Notes under the pieces: generated by a model
Told to the model about the DNA's origin: nothing
The model's database searches: none
What the model saw: the letters and a program-made list of their open reading frames with translations, nothing else
Part shown: positions 36,309 to 51,300 of the stretch, piece after piece
How the letters are laid out: each line of letters opens with the position of its first letter
Numbering within the stretch: position 1 is the stretch's first letter
Position numbers and translations under genes: made by a program
Origin: Macrotrachela quadricornifera
Lineage: Eukaryota; Rotifera; Eurotatoria; Philodinida; Philodinidae
DNA length: 64,000 bases
Direction of reading: 5' to 3'
Assembly: GCA_022393335.1 (NCBI GenBank)
Contig: JAJEKB010000592.1
Location: forward strand, 250,019 to 314,018

Positions 36309-39300
36309 GTTCTCATCTATCTCTTTGCTTGCCTCTTTTTTTATGTAGAAATTGTGTCAGTAAAGATGGTGACTATAGTATAAGAAAAAACTGCCTGTCG
36401 ACATTATCGAATGCAATGATGCGAGAGCGTATAGTGCTTATGTTCGTGACATAGCTCACGCATGCATTTGACACGAGCTCAGGTGTGCTTGTTGTTTGTT
36501 GTTATTTTTATGAAAATGTATCGACAAGAAGCATCATTCTTTTGGTGAAAACAACTAATCAACTTCTTAGATACTTAAATCTACAAACAATTATATTTAA
36601 AGTGATTATTGAAACATGAATAAAAGTCCTTCATCATCACCACAACCATTGACAAATACAAAACGTTCTATTCATGGAAAAAAACTACAATATCAAGAAA
36701 GAATTGTTGAACAACCAGCATTATCTCTTCCAGCAACAACAACAACAACAACATTAATGTCGAGTTGTTTAACTACTGAGAATATGCGTAAAACATCCTC
36801 AGTAATTGTTTCTTCCAATTTCGGAGATATACAGATAAAACAGGTAGAAACAAAAAAGAAATGACAAATTGATTTATTTCTTTGTTCTTTTAAGATCTAA
36901 ATATCAAATTTCTTTGCTTTTCCTTCTTTTTTTCTTTCTTTCTTTTTTCTTTCTATCTTTATATAGTATAAATAGTGTTTGAAAGATCACTCTTATTTTC
37001 TAGAACAGAGAAAAAAAAAAAAAGAAAAGAAAAGTAATTATTTCAAGTGAACTCCTTGAACAATATGCTCATATTATTCTATATTAACTAAAATTTTTTT
37101 TCTCTCTAGTTGACATAAGAGATTTTCTTATTCTTTATGTTAAAAAGAAGAAAAAGTATCCCAACTTATTAACAAATATTAATGACAGTTCGTTTGACAA
37201 CTCAATCCTTGTTTGTGAAAGAAAAAGAAAAAAGATATTTGGTAAGCACTAAAAAAAACTAATGATACCTAAGAAATATTTTTATTTGTCTACAAGGAGA
37301 TATTTCCACTATTAGAAATTTCAAGTTTATTATATGTAATCCTTTCATTCTTGTCGAAAGGTTGTTTCAACTTATAAGTATGTGCTACTAATAAATATAT
37401 TAGTATTAAGAGAGAGAGAGAGAGAAAAAGAAGACAGAACGATAGAAACAAATTGATTTGAGTCTAACCGATGGTACTATAGAGTAATGCCAATCAACCA
37501 AATGTCATCTTGGGAATTTGCTTTCGTTGTTCGATGATAACAAAAGGGTGGCAAGCGAACTAAGAAGGAGAGAAAGCAAGTTTCCGGTGGTTTTGTTGCT
37601 GTTCGTTGTATAGTGAACAATGAGACGAAGAAAGAGAAAACAATGAGACGAATGAGAAATAGGATAACAACATGAGAACTACTAATAAGGTTGTGTATTT
37701 TGGTAATCTCTATTCGTCTGAATTAGGATTCTTCTTTAAAATATTGAATGAACTAATATAAAATATTTTATTTCTTTATATTCTAATAGTTAAATAAGAA
37801 TACATATAATAAAAAATAGTGACATCTAGCAATATTTTTTTTCCCTAATTGAATAAATGTTATTTTAAAATATCATGAAGACTAAAAATATAAAAATAAA
37901 ATTCATTATTATTATTATTATTTATTTTAGGAAATGGAGTTAAAAGCTGTTGGAAAATTGGGTATGGTAAAACGAAAACAATTTCTACAAAAACGAGATA
38001 TTAGTCGATCACATGAGGTAAAAAAACATTGTTTTCCAATAATTTTAGATATTTATATATATATTTATATATAAATAGAAATAAGAAAGTTGATATTTAA
38101 ATTTATGTATCCATTACTCTTTTACATTTGTAAAAATTTTATTTCTTCATTGATTCACAACATTAAACAAATATTTAAACAATGAAAAAATAAAAATAAA
38201 TCTTAATTTAATTTAATTTAATACATGTTAAAATTTATAAATAAATAAACAGAAAGAAAGAAAAAAAATGATGAAGTAATCATGTGTAAATTAATAGAAA
38301 GTTTTTTTTTAAAGGTGAGTAAAACAAAACAGACATGTGAAAATCATAATGTGTTGAAAACAATTTTCTTCTTGAATGCATCCGAGAATAAATAAAAAAG
38401 AAATAAATGCTTTCCTTTTTATTATAATTGCTTTATCAGTTATTCAATAGAAGGTCGTTACAATAATATTTAATTAAGTTGCCTACCGTTCGTAAGAGTA
38501 CTTCCTGATGTTAATAAATGCTAAGGCTTTTGCTGATTAAACGTATGCAAAAACAAAGAAAAAATTTGTAAATAACGCATTTTTTACTATGACATTAAGA
38601 GAAATTTATGATAATCATCGATTTTATATAGATTTTTAACGCTTATTTTAATAAAATTAGTTTTTTTTGTTATGTTTTGTTATTCTATTTAAAGTATTTT
38701 CTATTGTATGAACATGAATAGAATTCTATTATTATATGTCTATATGTCAATAAAAGAAAAAACAATTCTGATCAACTATATAGACTAAACAGATAGATAG
38801 AATTTTCTAATCGATCTTGCGTATCATTTTACATCTATATTGTTATAAGTACATCATATATAAAAGAAGAAGAATTTTGTTATGTTGCCTTTTCTTACAT
38901 ATCGTTTTATTTTCTATATAGAATATAAGTAAAGAGCAATCGATTTATGGAAGAAAATAAGAAAATGATGGTCTTTGACGATCATCACCTTGAAATAATT
39001 ATGCTTCGAGGAAAGACGATAAAATTAATCATATTTAGAAGATATAAAAAGAAATGAAAGATTTCCCATTTGTGTAGATTTATATTTTAAAGAAAGATAA
39101 GATGCGTGCTATTGATTAGACTGTGATTGAAAAAACAATCGAATCACTTGTCTATGCTTCGAAGAACACACTAATAGCAGATGGTTCGTGATATTACTTC
39201 ATGATAAAAAAAAATGCAAAAACTCATCGAACTATTAAAAACTATTAGTATAGTCATCATCATCATCATCATCATCATTGTTGTTGTTGTTGTCGTCGTT

Positions 39301-42300
39301 ATTCGGACTAAATTTGATCTATATTTTTCTATTTTTTTTGTCAAAGCTTATTCTTAAGTAACGAACGGAAAAAATGCGGAGATCTCGTTAATTAAACCAA
39401 CAACGAGCTAATTCGACTTGACATTCAATTGAGGATCATTTTTATGTTTCATCTTTCTTTCTATTTCTTTTTCTTTTTTTTTTTCTCGGAAAACTATTAC
39501 CGAAAAAAAAGGGGGGGAAGAGATCGAGATAATGACAATGATGAGAACGATAACGACGGACGGTCGTTCGTTGTTGAGCAAAAAGAGAGAAATATATCCG
39601 TGTCGTTGTCGTCGTTTCTTTTTGTATGTAAAACATCGGTCGAGAATGCAAGCGATGCTCGACATGAGAAAAACGAGAAAGAGAAGGCGTACAGGATGGA
39701 GAGCGAGAAGGAGGGAGAGAAGGAAACAACCCTTCCCATCATCATCATCAATGACTATTGTATTCATTTCAATAACGACGCGCCAGGCGCAGCAAGCCTT
39801 CATTTCTCGCAATTCTTCTCTCTTCTCTCTTCTCTGGTCTCTTTCCTTTTAGGAAAGCACGCACCATTATGTTTTTCCTTCAAAGCAACGATACTAAATA
39901 AAGTTTTTTTCTTCTTCTCTCTTGTCCTGTTATATACAAGAATTATCTCTTCTCTGTATACATTTGTCAATGTATCTGTAAGATGATGGTGGGTGGTCGA
40001 CAAAAACCGATGATAATAATGAAAGTAAATACAATAAGAAAATCCAATCATTTTCAATTTTGACTTTTCATTTATTTATTTATTTATTCATTTATTCATT
40101 ACATACATATTTCCATTATTTTTCCTTTGGTCTTTTTTGTATTTAATCTCTATTATTGATCATTATGTCATCATTTCATCTTGATACTTCATTTAATTCA
40201 TTAACAATCACTTCAACATCATCAGTATCAACAGCAACAACAACAACAATTACTAATCGTCGATTATTAGATGTTGATCCTCATCGTTTATCTATAGGCA
40301 ATGCAACAAATATGAATGTTTCTAGTGTTAGTATTCATCAACGCCGTACATCTATTGTCAATCATCATCAACGTCGAAATTCTCAGTTACGTAAAACAAG
40401 TTTTACTACTTCAACATTGGTATGTGTGACAAAATATAATTAGTCTGTCTGTTTGCTATTGACATATAGAAAATGAGATTGATAGAGAAAGATTAGATAT
40501 TTTTGCTGTCTAAGATATATATGCGATTGTATGCTTTCTTTTTCAACCAGATGTATAGTGATAATGATATCATATAGAAAAAGATTTTTATTTTCTAATA
40601 GATAAATATATATATATATCTTGTCGATAAAAGAAAAATCTAGAAGAAAATATTTTAATATTAAATGAAGTTTGTCTTGATGTCAATTGAATGGTTGAAC
40701 AAATTTATATTTGTATTTTCTTAAATACATACATCAACAACACTTCATTATTATATTCCTTCATTTTTCTATATTCACATCATATAGAATCGTTTCCTTC
40801 AAGCGATGACAGATGTTGAATGTGTTGAAATCAACTCAACTAAGAATCTGTCTTCAACGAGGCAAAACACTCGGAAATTATGCTAAATAATGAATAACAG
40901 TATAGAAAAGAAAATGAAAGATAGACCAAATAAAGCCATCAGTAACAGCTAACCAGTATTGATGATAGATCGTTTATTCCGCTTATACACTATCTATAAA
41001 GGACATTCAAGTAAAAATCGCATTTTTTTTTGTGACTCCTTCTGGATACCTGGTATGAACAGGTTTTTTTTCCGAAAAATCCTGTTTTGTAAATATCTGT
41101 TGTACAATCATCTCAGACTAAACTACTTCAATATCAGAATGAGTAAGCCATGGAATGGCAAATATCAAATTGGTACAAATTCTAAAGTCAGCATGTTAAA
41201 ATAGTTTAAAATTTTAATTCTGCAAAATTTTTTACATTTTCAAATTTCAACGAAATCCATAGGTCCACAGTAGGTTCTGTTAATATAATCCTTATTAATG
41301 ATTATTTTGAACTTCAGCAGTCAAAATTCGGCAGAGATCAGAAACCAAAGATTTACTGAAAACTGGTAACAACTTGAGATTTGCCGCGGTCTCTAGCTAT
41401 TGACAAAAATGAGAGAATTGGTAGTTGCAACTGTCAGTAAATGTTATTCGACGTTTTTTCTTGACGAATTCATCTACAATCATTTCGATGTCCTACTGTT
41501 GAGCGATTTTCTTATGAATACTGATTATGGCCAAACTATTAAGTCGTTCGTCACCTTTTCGATTTCTTAAGTAACTCTCAATTAATTTCAAAACTGAGAA
41601 TGATCTTTCAGTGCTGGCCACCGACACCGGAATCAGCGCATACAGTTCAAGTAGAATGTAGATATTTGGATAGAACATTTTCAATGATTGAATCATTTTC
41701 ATGATGTCATTGATTGTACTTGGTCGCTCTGATATTGGCAATAAGAAGAACAACTACGTTCAAAGTTTGAAATTATCAGACTTGATAACAAAAAAAAAAA
41801 ATTCAGGGGAGATTAATCCCCCCCCCTCCCCCGGCTACGTCCCTGTTCCTTCTCTTTATCTGAACATTCTTTATGGATAGTCTCGTAATCGCTTTAAGAA
41901 AGAGAAATGATCGCTATCATATAAAATGTCTACAGAACTAAATTATAAAAGAAAATGACAACGATAAACAATTGACTTTCTAATAAACCTCTGCAATTTA
42001 TCTATTTGAAAAAGATATTTATTATAATTTCTATTATATTAACCATATGTTAAATTACTCATTTAATTTCCATAAAACAAGTGTAGATTTTTTGGTTATA
42101 TCTACGCAATAAATATAATATATATAATAAGAGAAAAAGAAATACTTCGTGATAAAATGATGATTATCTTTTTTTTTTTATGTTTAAACGTATGCATATT
42201 CATATCTTACGGGACGTTTTTGTTTTTGATTTATGAATATAAATATTTAAATATGTCATGTTTATCGAATTGTTGTTATCATGAAAATCCTTGATTATTT

Positions 42301-45300
42301 ATTATGAAATAGAAATAAAAAAAGAAGAAGCAAAACGTTACATTTAATCTATGAATTACTTTTATTTAAAAATATTTCAATTAATTCTAATTAAATTAAA
42401 ATAAAAATAATTTGTCAACTTATTATCATTAATTTAAATCAATAAATATATTTTTATAATAGAGAAATAAAAATTCTTATTTAAAGAAAGGAAAAAATAA
42501 GAGCAAAGATTATTAGAGATAAAAGAATTCTCTAAGGATATATAAACATGATTCATTATCTTATAAATTGATCCTTTTTCTTTCTTATTTAGGTGTAAAA
42601 GACAATGAAAGTTTTACAGACTAAACGTGATTTTTATTCTCAATATTTTATATATATGAAAGAAACAAAGAAAATATGACCTTTTTTTAATAAGAGGAAA
42701 AATACTTTCTCTATTATTAAACTAAAAGTCAGCAAATGTGACACCATAATTATCAATAGAAAAATAATCCAAAAATATTCTTTTTTGTTCTGAATGTTGT
42801 TAATATACTGAATCTTGGGTAGAAGAAAAAAAACTATTCATCAATAATCAATTTTTTTATATAATTAGTTAATAGATAAGAAAAAAAAAATACTAAATTT
42901 ATGAAATAATTAAGAATACTAAATGTCAAAAGATTTAATAATAATTTTCAATTAATAAGTAAATATAAAAAATAAGAAATTTTGATTTTATTTTAAAAAT
43001 AATTCGTTATAATTCTATCACTATTGCCTAGCGGCAATTTTTTATATCTTTCTTCATTTTACAGGCAAGCCAAAAAAAAAAAGGCAAACACAATTTTTGT
43101 CTCTTATTTCATCCGAAAGAAATAATACTAGCATGGTCGTCGTTCTACCCCATCGGACTATTCGATATATGACGTGTTTGTGAATGCGAGGTTTGTTCAT
43201 CATTCTGTCTATAATTCTATCTGAGCGAACGCGCGCGAGAATCGAATATTGTTTAATAATGAGAAGAGACTTTAGCAGCGTATAGATATATATATTTTAC
43301 ACGGCATGCGTCAGCGCGCAACTTCATGTCTAAAGAAGAAAAAAAAAAGTCTGTCTATCTTCGTTGTTGTCGCGATGAAATGTGATGATTTGACTATCTG
43401 TATCTGTTGTCCGGCCTTCTCTCTTCTTTTCTAATACGATTAGAATTAATAAGACTCTCGCTCACTCCCATCACTCTTTTCCGCACGACGTCTACAACTA
43501 TCTTAGCCGATGTTTCTCGTTTGTCGTCGTTCGACATCGGCAATAGACAAAATGTTATTATAAAATATGCGCACACATACATATATATGCTTTGACATTC
43601 TATGAACATTGATTTTAAAAAAAAAATAAAAGAAAATCACAAATAGAAATCTATGTTTATATTATTATTTATCAATTGTCAATTGCCATTTTAATATTAA
43701 CGAATATGTCCATATCAACAATCAAAACATTGGGTGAATTTATGACCGATTGTGCTCGAACAACACATCGCCTTTCTTGTTATACACCATTACCAAGTCA
43801 TGCTGCTCAGGTTTGAACAAAAATTAAAGAAAAATTTTATTATTTAGTAATTTAAAATTAATATCGATTTTTTTATACTAAAAAAATATATTTTCATTTT
43901 TTTTGTTTTATTTCGAAAGCAAGATAGGAAAAAAAAAGAAAATTAATTCTATCAATCGTAATATATTCTTATATTTCCAATAAGTACAAGAAAAAAAAAG
44001 TCTTATTTTTGCATAAAAATTTTCATAGATGAAGAAAAACATCAAATATACAAAAGATAATAATTTGTTATTTAGTCTCTTATGATCGAATGTCATTAAT
44101 AGACAAAAGAAAGAAGAAAATAGTCAAAATATGATTTTTACATGTGAAAGTCTCATTAGAAAAAATTTTTCTACTGATATTTCTTACTAATAGAATATTT
44201 TGCTTGATTAGTTCTCTACGTTTTCTTTTTCTTTATCATAAACGATGAATGATGAGAATCATTGTCTTTTTCTTCTTTTTTTTTCTTTCGTTAGAACATT
44301 GTTTTCACACTTGAATAATAACAAATGAGAGAAGAAAAACTAAGAGACAGTTCGTGATCCTATTAGATAGTCGTGACCAAATTTTCCTCCTATTTATATG
44401 ATCTAGTAAACAAAATATATCTATATATATGTAATAGAAATGCAATACTATCATAGTTCTTCTTCTCCTACTAAATCCGATAATATTCATCCGATTGTAA
44501 CCATGACAAATATGAATACTGATTATAAAAAAAAACTTTCAAATCTTAAAAAGAACAATAAATTTTATAAATCACAATTTATCCGATTTCAACGAGCACA
44601 GGTATTAATATTCCTTATTTATTTATTTTTTATATTCTTTTATTGACAATTATGTCTAGCTTTATATTATTTTTACAAACTTTTTAAGTTCAAAAAAAAA
44701 AATATATAATCTATATGATAAAGAATAAATGAAGCAAGAAAAAAGTATTATTTCCGGTTCTTTTCAATTCTTTTAAATAGGTCAAATTTTATTATTTAGT
44801 ATGTATATTCGAAGGATAATAGTTTAATAATTAACAATTATTAACTATTAGATCAATTTTAATTATTTTTCCTGTTTTAAAAGTTTCTGTAATTTATATG
44901 TAATATAAATAATAAGATTTTAATTTTTCTTCTATAGTTATTTTTTTCTTATGGATTTGTGTGCGTGCACACTCAGGATCATATTATTTGAAATCGATCA
45001 CTTCCGGCAGAATGCACACGATGTATTATTTTTATTGTTTTGTTCATATCTATCTATATATATATATATAAATAGAGAGAGAGAGAAAGATAGACTAAGT
45101 CTTTCTTTTTCTTTCTAATATATAATGTTATACTACTTTAAAAAAAGATCTATTTTACTTATTATTATTTTTTTTTTCTTTATAAGTAAATAATAAATAT
45201 ATGATTATAGTTTGAAATAGTCAATCTATTCTTTTTAGTTAAGAATTGAATAAGAAGAAATTCTATTGGTATTCATTGATATATGTAGTAGTATCTAATC

Positions 45301-48300
45301 GATGTGATCAATAGAGAAAATGAATGAAGCATTGTGTTATTTTTGCTGCTTTCTTTTTTCTTCTCAGTCGCTATTGTCAATCCATGAGACTCAATTATTG
45401 ATTCCATGCGCGCTACCATGCGTCCGTCTTGGCCTTGAATCCATTTGTATGGACTAGTGAAGAGACTTGCGCGCACTGACGCGATGGAAAATATTTGTAG
45501 CGTACGAATAACAGAAGGCGACGACGACGAAGAAGAAAGAAGAAGAAGAAGAAGACCTCGTCATCTTAGCGTCGCGTGCCACTGAGCTTTTAAGGATTAT
45601 AAGAGTAAGGAACTCTGTTAGTCAACAACACATAGTAGCGAATCGAAGACGAAGTTACTTTCTTTCTTCCTCTCTCTCTTTTTTGCTTTACATTCACACG
45701 CACATATTCACAACTAACAATCAATCACTATTACTACGACAACAACAACAATAAAAACAACGACGACGATAACAAAAACCATTGAAAAAATCTTTTTTTC
45801 TATACATTTATCTCATGTTCAGAGGAGAATCATGCGCAGTAATAGTACTAGTGCGACTGGTGATGGTCATCATTCTCAGCATCATCATCACCATCATCGC
45901 CGTTTATTTATTCAAAATTTTCTTACGGATTTTCGTCGTCAGTCGAGTGTCAATGATTATAAATTTCCAAATACATTGGTATGTACACAAAAGTTATCAA
46001 ACAAGTATATATACTTCTCAAGAGATTTAGATGAAAATTAAATTTAGTTGACGTATTATTTTACTATGAATAAACTTCGATTTTGTCATTCTTTAGAGAT
46101 TAAAATCTCCAATGATATAAGAATATATATATATATGCCCTAATATAGAAAATTCTTTTTTTTTTGGTTCGTATTATATCTATAAAAATCTATCTTAAAA
46201 TCCCTCTAGAGATGTATTCATTGTTTTCAATAGTATATCTAACAGCTTAAGAAAGAATGTTATAGACAAATCCCAAGATAGCTTAAAAGTATTTTTAAGA
46301 TAATCGTCGAGTAATGTTACTTAAAACGTTTCTTTTTTTTTTCTTTTCTATTAATCTACCTTAAAGAAGAAATATTTAACATATTGATTTCGATATTTCT
46401 TCTCCTCTTTTATATTCATTACGGTGTCAGCTGTCTTTTCCTCTTGTATTTTTGTATTGTTCTGCAAAAACGAGACTGAATAAATGAAAGAATAGGCATG
46501 CAATGCAATGATGATCATAGTAATGATTCTGGCATTCGACCTCAAAAGTGTTTCTTTCTTCCTTTGATTCTTTTTTTACACGCAATGTATAATACTTGTC
46601 GTTCTTTCTTTTTTTTTTTTTATTCTTCTTCTCCTACTAAATATTATATCATATCAATACTAAGCATATAAACGAATGTATGAAAAGTGCAGAATATAGT
46701 GTCGATCTCTTGAGAATTTCTTGTTGTTGAAATCTCGAGGTTATAATTCTAAGGCTAACAATAATAGATAAGCATTGTCTATATCAAAAGATCAGAAGAG
46801 CAATAATGATGATGGAATGAATATTATGATATGATGGTATATCTAGAATAATTTGACATTGATCACTCGTCACACTAATAATATAAATAAAACATTGAAA
46901 ATAGAATCTTAATTTTAATAAAAACAAGTCACATCTATTTTTAATCAAAATAAGAAAAAAAAAGAAAAAGAAGAAATAATGACACTTATTCCGGTTGTAT
47001 TAAAGTTGTAATTCAGTTTATTTTAAGATTTGTTCTGCTCCTCCTTTTGACGGATATAGGCGGTTTGTTTTCGTTCAACTTTCAAAAATGTCAAAATAAG
47101 AGAAATAAAATATAGAGAAATACATTTATCTATTTCGATTTTTATACGTGTCAAAAACACAAAAAAAAAAAAGATGACATATTGAGACAGTCGTTATTCT
47201 CTCATTTTTTTCTCTTTTACATTGCTGCTCTATGCACACTTCTATGACAGGAAAAACACATCAACTAGTGCTTAACAAGAATAATATTTATCACTGCCGC
47301 TAGCAACATTCAGAGAGAAAGAGAAAGAGAAACGAAGAAGAAGAAGAAGAAGAAGAAGCCATCCACCAAAGAACGAGAAAAAGAACAGTAAAACGATCGA
47401 GAAAAAGAGAGAAGAAAAAAGATTTGATTTATGCAAAGCTCATTTTGTTACTAAAACTAAAACAAAAACCAAAGACAGGAAAAAAGACTACACACGTTCT
47501 TTCCTATCTTGTCGTGTTCAATTTCCCACACTCCTTTTTCCTTCACTCTTCCCTCTCGATATCTATCTTTTCCTACATACAACATTCAAGTCTACCGACC
47601 ATAATAAGTCATGATGTCGTCTGAGATAACATCTCATCGTCCTATACAAAAATTTATTAAGGCTAAGGTATAAAGATCAATAGAATAATACTTGATCTTA
47701 TCTGATCAATTGATTTCTTTTTTTAATATATATATATATATATTTTTTTTTCTATTATATTTATTTAGTCACTTGCAGTTACTGATGAAGAAACTGGAGA
47801 TTTATCAGCAACACGTTTATCTATATCAAATTCTTTAACTAGTGTTCATAAACAATGTGAACAAGATGATACTGAAGCAACAAATAAACTTTTAGAAATT
47901 GGTCGTGTTGCTTCATGGGCTGTTGGTTTTGAAAAATTGCTCAATGATGATATTGGTTTACAGATATTTAATGAATTTTTAAAAAAAGAATTTAGTCAAG
48001 AAAATATACAATTTTGGATTGCATGCGAAAAATTTAAAAAATTATCAGATCCAGAAGAGGTTAGAAAATAATCTTAACTAAAAATATATATTTAGAATAT
48101 TTTTTTTATTTTTCTAAAGATTCGTCATAAAGCCAATTTAATTTGGTCAACTTATTTACATGATACAGATGATGGTTCATGTCCAATAAATATCGATAGT
48201 CGAACACGACAAGAATGTCAACAATCCTTGTTAAATAAACCCAATGCCCATGTATTTGAAAAGGCTCAAGCTCAAATATTTCAATTAATGAAATATGATT

Positions 48301-51300
48301 CATATAGTAGATTTCTTAAATCAAATATGTATAAAGATTGTATTATGAATGAAATGGAAGGTAAAACTATACCATATATAAAACAACAACAACAAATGTC
48401 ATCAAGTACTGACGATAGATCAAAAACACTTGATTCACTTGTATGAAATTAAAAATAAAAAAAAAAAAGAAAAGAAAAGAAAAATAAATTATTTTTAATT
48501 CATTAAAAAATTTTCTTTTTTATTTAGACAAAATTGAAAGAAGATGAAAAAAAAGATAAAAAACGAAGTCCACTTTTACCTTGGACAAAAGGTAAAAAAA
48601 AACCCATAAAATAAAATAAAATTTTACATAATTAAATATATTTTTTATTATTCATTATTTTAGCATTTATTAAATGGAAACGTCTATCAGGTTTGTTGAT
48701 ATCTATAAATCTTCTTCATTGTTGTATATACACGTATATATGTTTCTTGATTAATTTATTTTTTATTCATTCTCAATTTATCTAGCTACACCAGAGACAA
48801 GCAAGTTTCTTTTTTTTTTATTCTTTTCTTTTTTTTGTTGATGTTCTGCGTCTATACACATATTTAAAAAAAAAAACCTAGTTTGTCTAATTAATAATTT
48901 TAAAAATATATATATATTTTCTTTTTTGTTCTCCATCTAATCGTGAAAATTCGAAAAAATATCTCGAATCACGACTAGATAGAGTAAAATGATAGTAATC
49001 ATCATCAGTTTGTGCTGTTGCTACTAATAATACTATCGTTATGCTATTTGCTATTACTAACCGTTTTCGTATGTTGATAGCTTCGTGTCAGTTGTTTGAT
49101 GCTCTGCATGTGAATGAGATGTGAACAAAGATTAATGATTAATCGATTTGACCTATTCTACTGTTCAAACACATGCATATATATACATATACACTTGTAA
49201 ACTAAACAAATTAAATGAGCATGTCACCAATTAATATTACAAAATGCGTGAAATATTATCAAAGCACTATATATAAACATATTTTTGCACATTATATATA
49301 TATTTATATAATACGTTTATTTTTTTTTATAGTAATATTAATTTTCATTATTGAACTCTATAATACAAAATAAGACAAAAGTGAAAATTAATAATTATCG
49401 TAGAACCTAATTCATCGTTTTCTTTTTTTTTCTTTTAATTAACCTATATTATACACATATATATATGTATATTTATATATATATTTACACTTATGTTACA
49501 TATATAATTATCACACGATTCTAATCGTATTAAAGAATCGATACTAGATCCTCTCTTCGTTGCAGTGTCAGCCTCGGCGAGTAACACGCTCAACGAAGAT
49601 TCCAGTGATGAATAGTGTACCGCGCTCGCATACTTTCAGTGCCTTTTCTACTTCTATTCAGGTAGATAAAATACGCATTTAAACCTTCACATACCTTTAT
49701 TCTATATATATTTATTCAAAAAAAAAAAAAAAAAAATTTCCTCATCACATTTAATATATTTGTTTTTGATTAATTAAAATTTATAATAATTTAAATTTTT
49801 CTTTTGTTTTTTTTTCTAATATTTAGTTAAACGTGATACACCCTCATCTTTATCTAATTTACATCATCAAACTGCTAATGCTAGTACAAATACTCCAATA
49901 CATGAAAATCTATGTTTATCACCATTTCTAACATCATCAATGACAAGTAAATCAGCTTCAACTGAATTAGGAGGAATATCAATAACAGCAAGAATTGGTA
50001 GTGCATCATCATCATCATCTTCACTAACAGCAACAGTAAATAGTGGAAATTTATCAAATAAAATAAATAAACTTCCATCACATATAAATCAACAAGATTC
50101 TTCAACGTTTAATTTTATTTTACGTACTGAAACAAATCAAGATTCACCTTCATTTACTGAAAAGAAATGTATAAATGTTAGTTAAATTTATTTTTAATTT
50201 TAAATATTTTATATATATATATATATTCTATAGGATAATTCTTCAATACCATCAATAGATTTATCACGTTTTTGTCGTTTTATATTTCCTGATCAAACAA
50301 CAGCTTTACTTTTAACACATAATTGTACACATCAAACTATACAACAAGCAATAAATCGTTTATTTGCTAAACGTGGAATAACTTGGTATAGAACTGAATT
50401 ATATTCAACATCTTCAAATGATCAGGTAAGAAGAAAAAAAAATAAACAAATATTTATATTTTATTTATCCAAATTATTATATTGAGCAAGTGCTAATAAT
50501 GTTACTGAATATGTATAAGGCTGAGCAGACCAAAAAGGAAATTCTCCACCTGGTACATTATATCCTTGAAATGTTGTTGGTGTTGATACATTAAAATGTT
50601 TTTCATATATCATACGTTGATATACTGTTTCGTTAATATATCCACTAACACCAACAATTGTATCAACAAGAGATTGATTATTAATATCAAAATGATTTGG
50701 ATCCAAAACAGTTCCATTTAAATATTGATAAATATTTGCTGGATACCAAAATGGTAATTGATTAAAACCTTTAACAGAACCAGAAAAAAAACAATTATAA
50801 GGTTGATATTTAAATGCATTTTCCATAAGCCATGATATGGATTTATTAATCATAATTTTAATTGTATCAAGTTGTTTATCATTATTAATCCATTTTAATT
50901 TTCTTGTAGTTTTATCTAAATATGTAAATGATGATATAAGTATATTAACAGTTTGTGCTGTTGAAAATATTCTATCTTCACCAGTTGGTTCTATTTTTCC
51001 AAATATATTTGTATCATTTATACCAAGAAAATCATCATATGATGATTTATCTGAACGAACATTTAATTGAAAATATTTAACAACATCATTACGATATGCA
51101 TCTGATAGAAGTGTATAAACTTGATTAAATATATTTGGTATTGTTTGATTTTGTTGACGTGCTAATTCAAGAAGAAATAATGTACGTGAACCATACCAAA
51201 GAAAATTATAATGTGATGGATAATATACTTGTGCAAGATCTGGACGATTTTTCATTGAATTTTTTATTGACCATGATATTAATGATCCAGTTGATAAATA

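Noticed and set aside
39408..40057. Cluster of overlapping 84-185 codon frames on both strands
   Set aside because: All frames are open because the local sequence is GC-richer and stop-poor. The translations are Arg/Ser/Phe low-complexity, lack motifs and overlap one another. Treated as promoter/5'UTR of RGS first exon 3.
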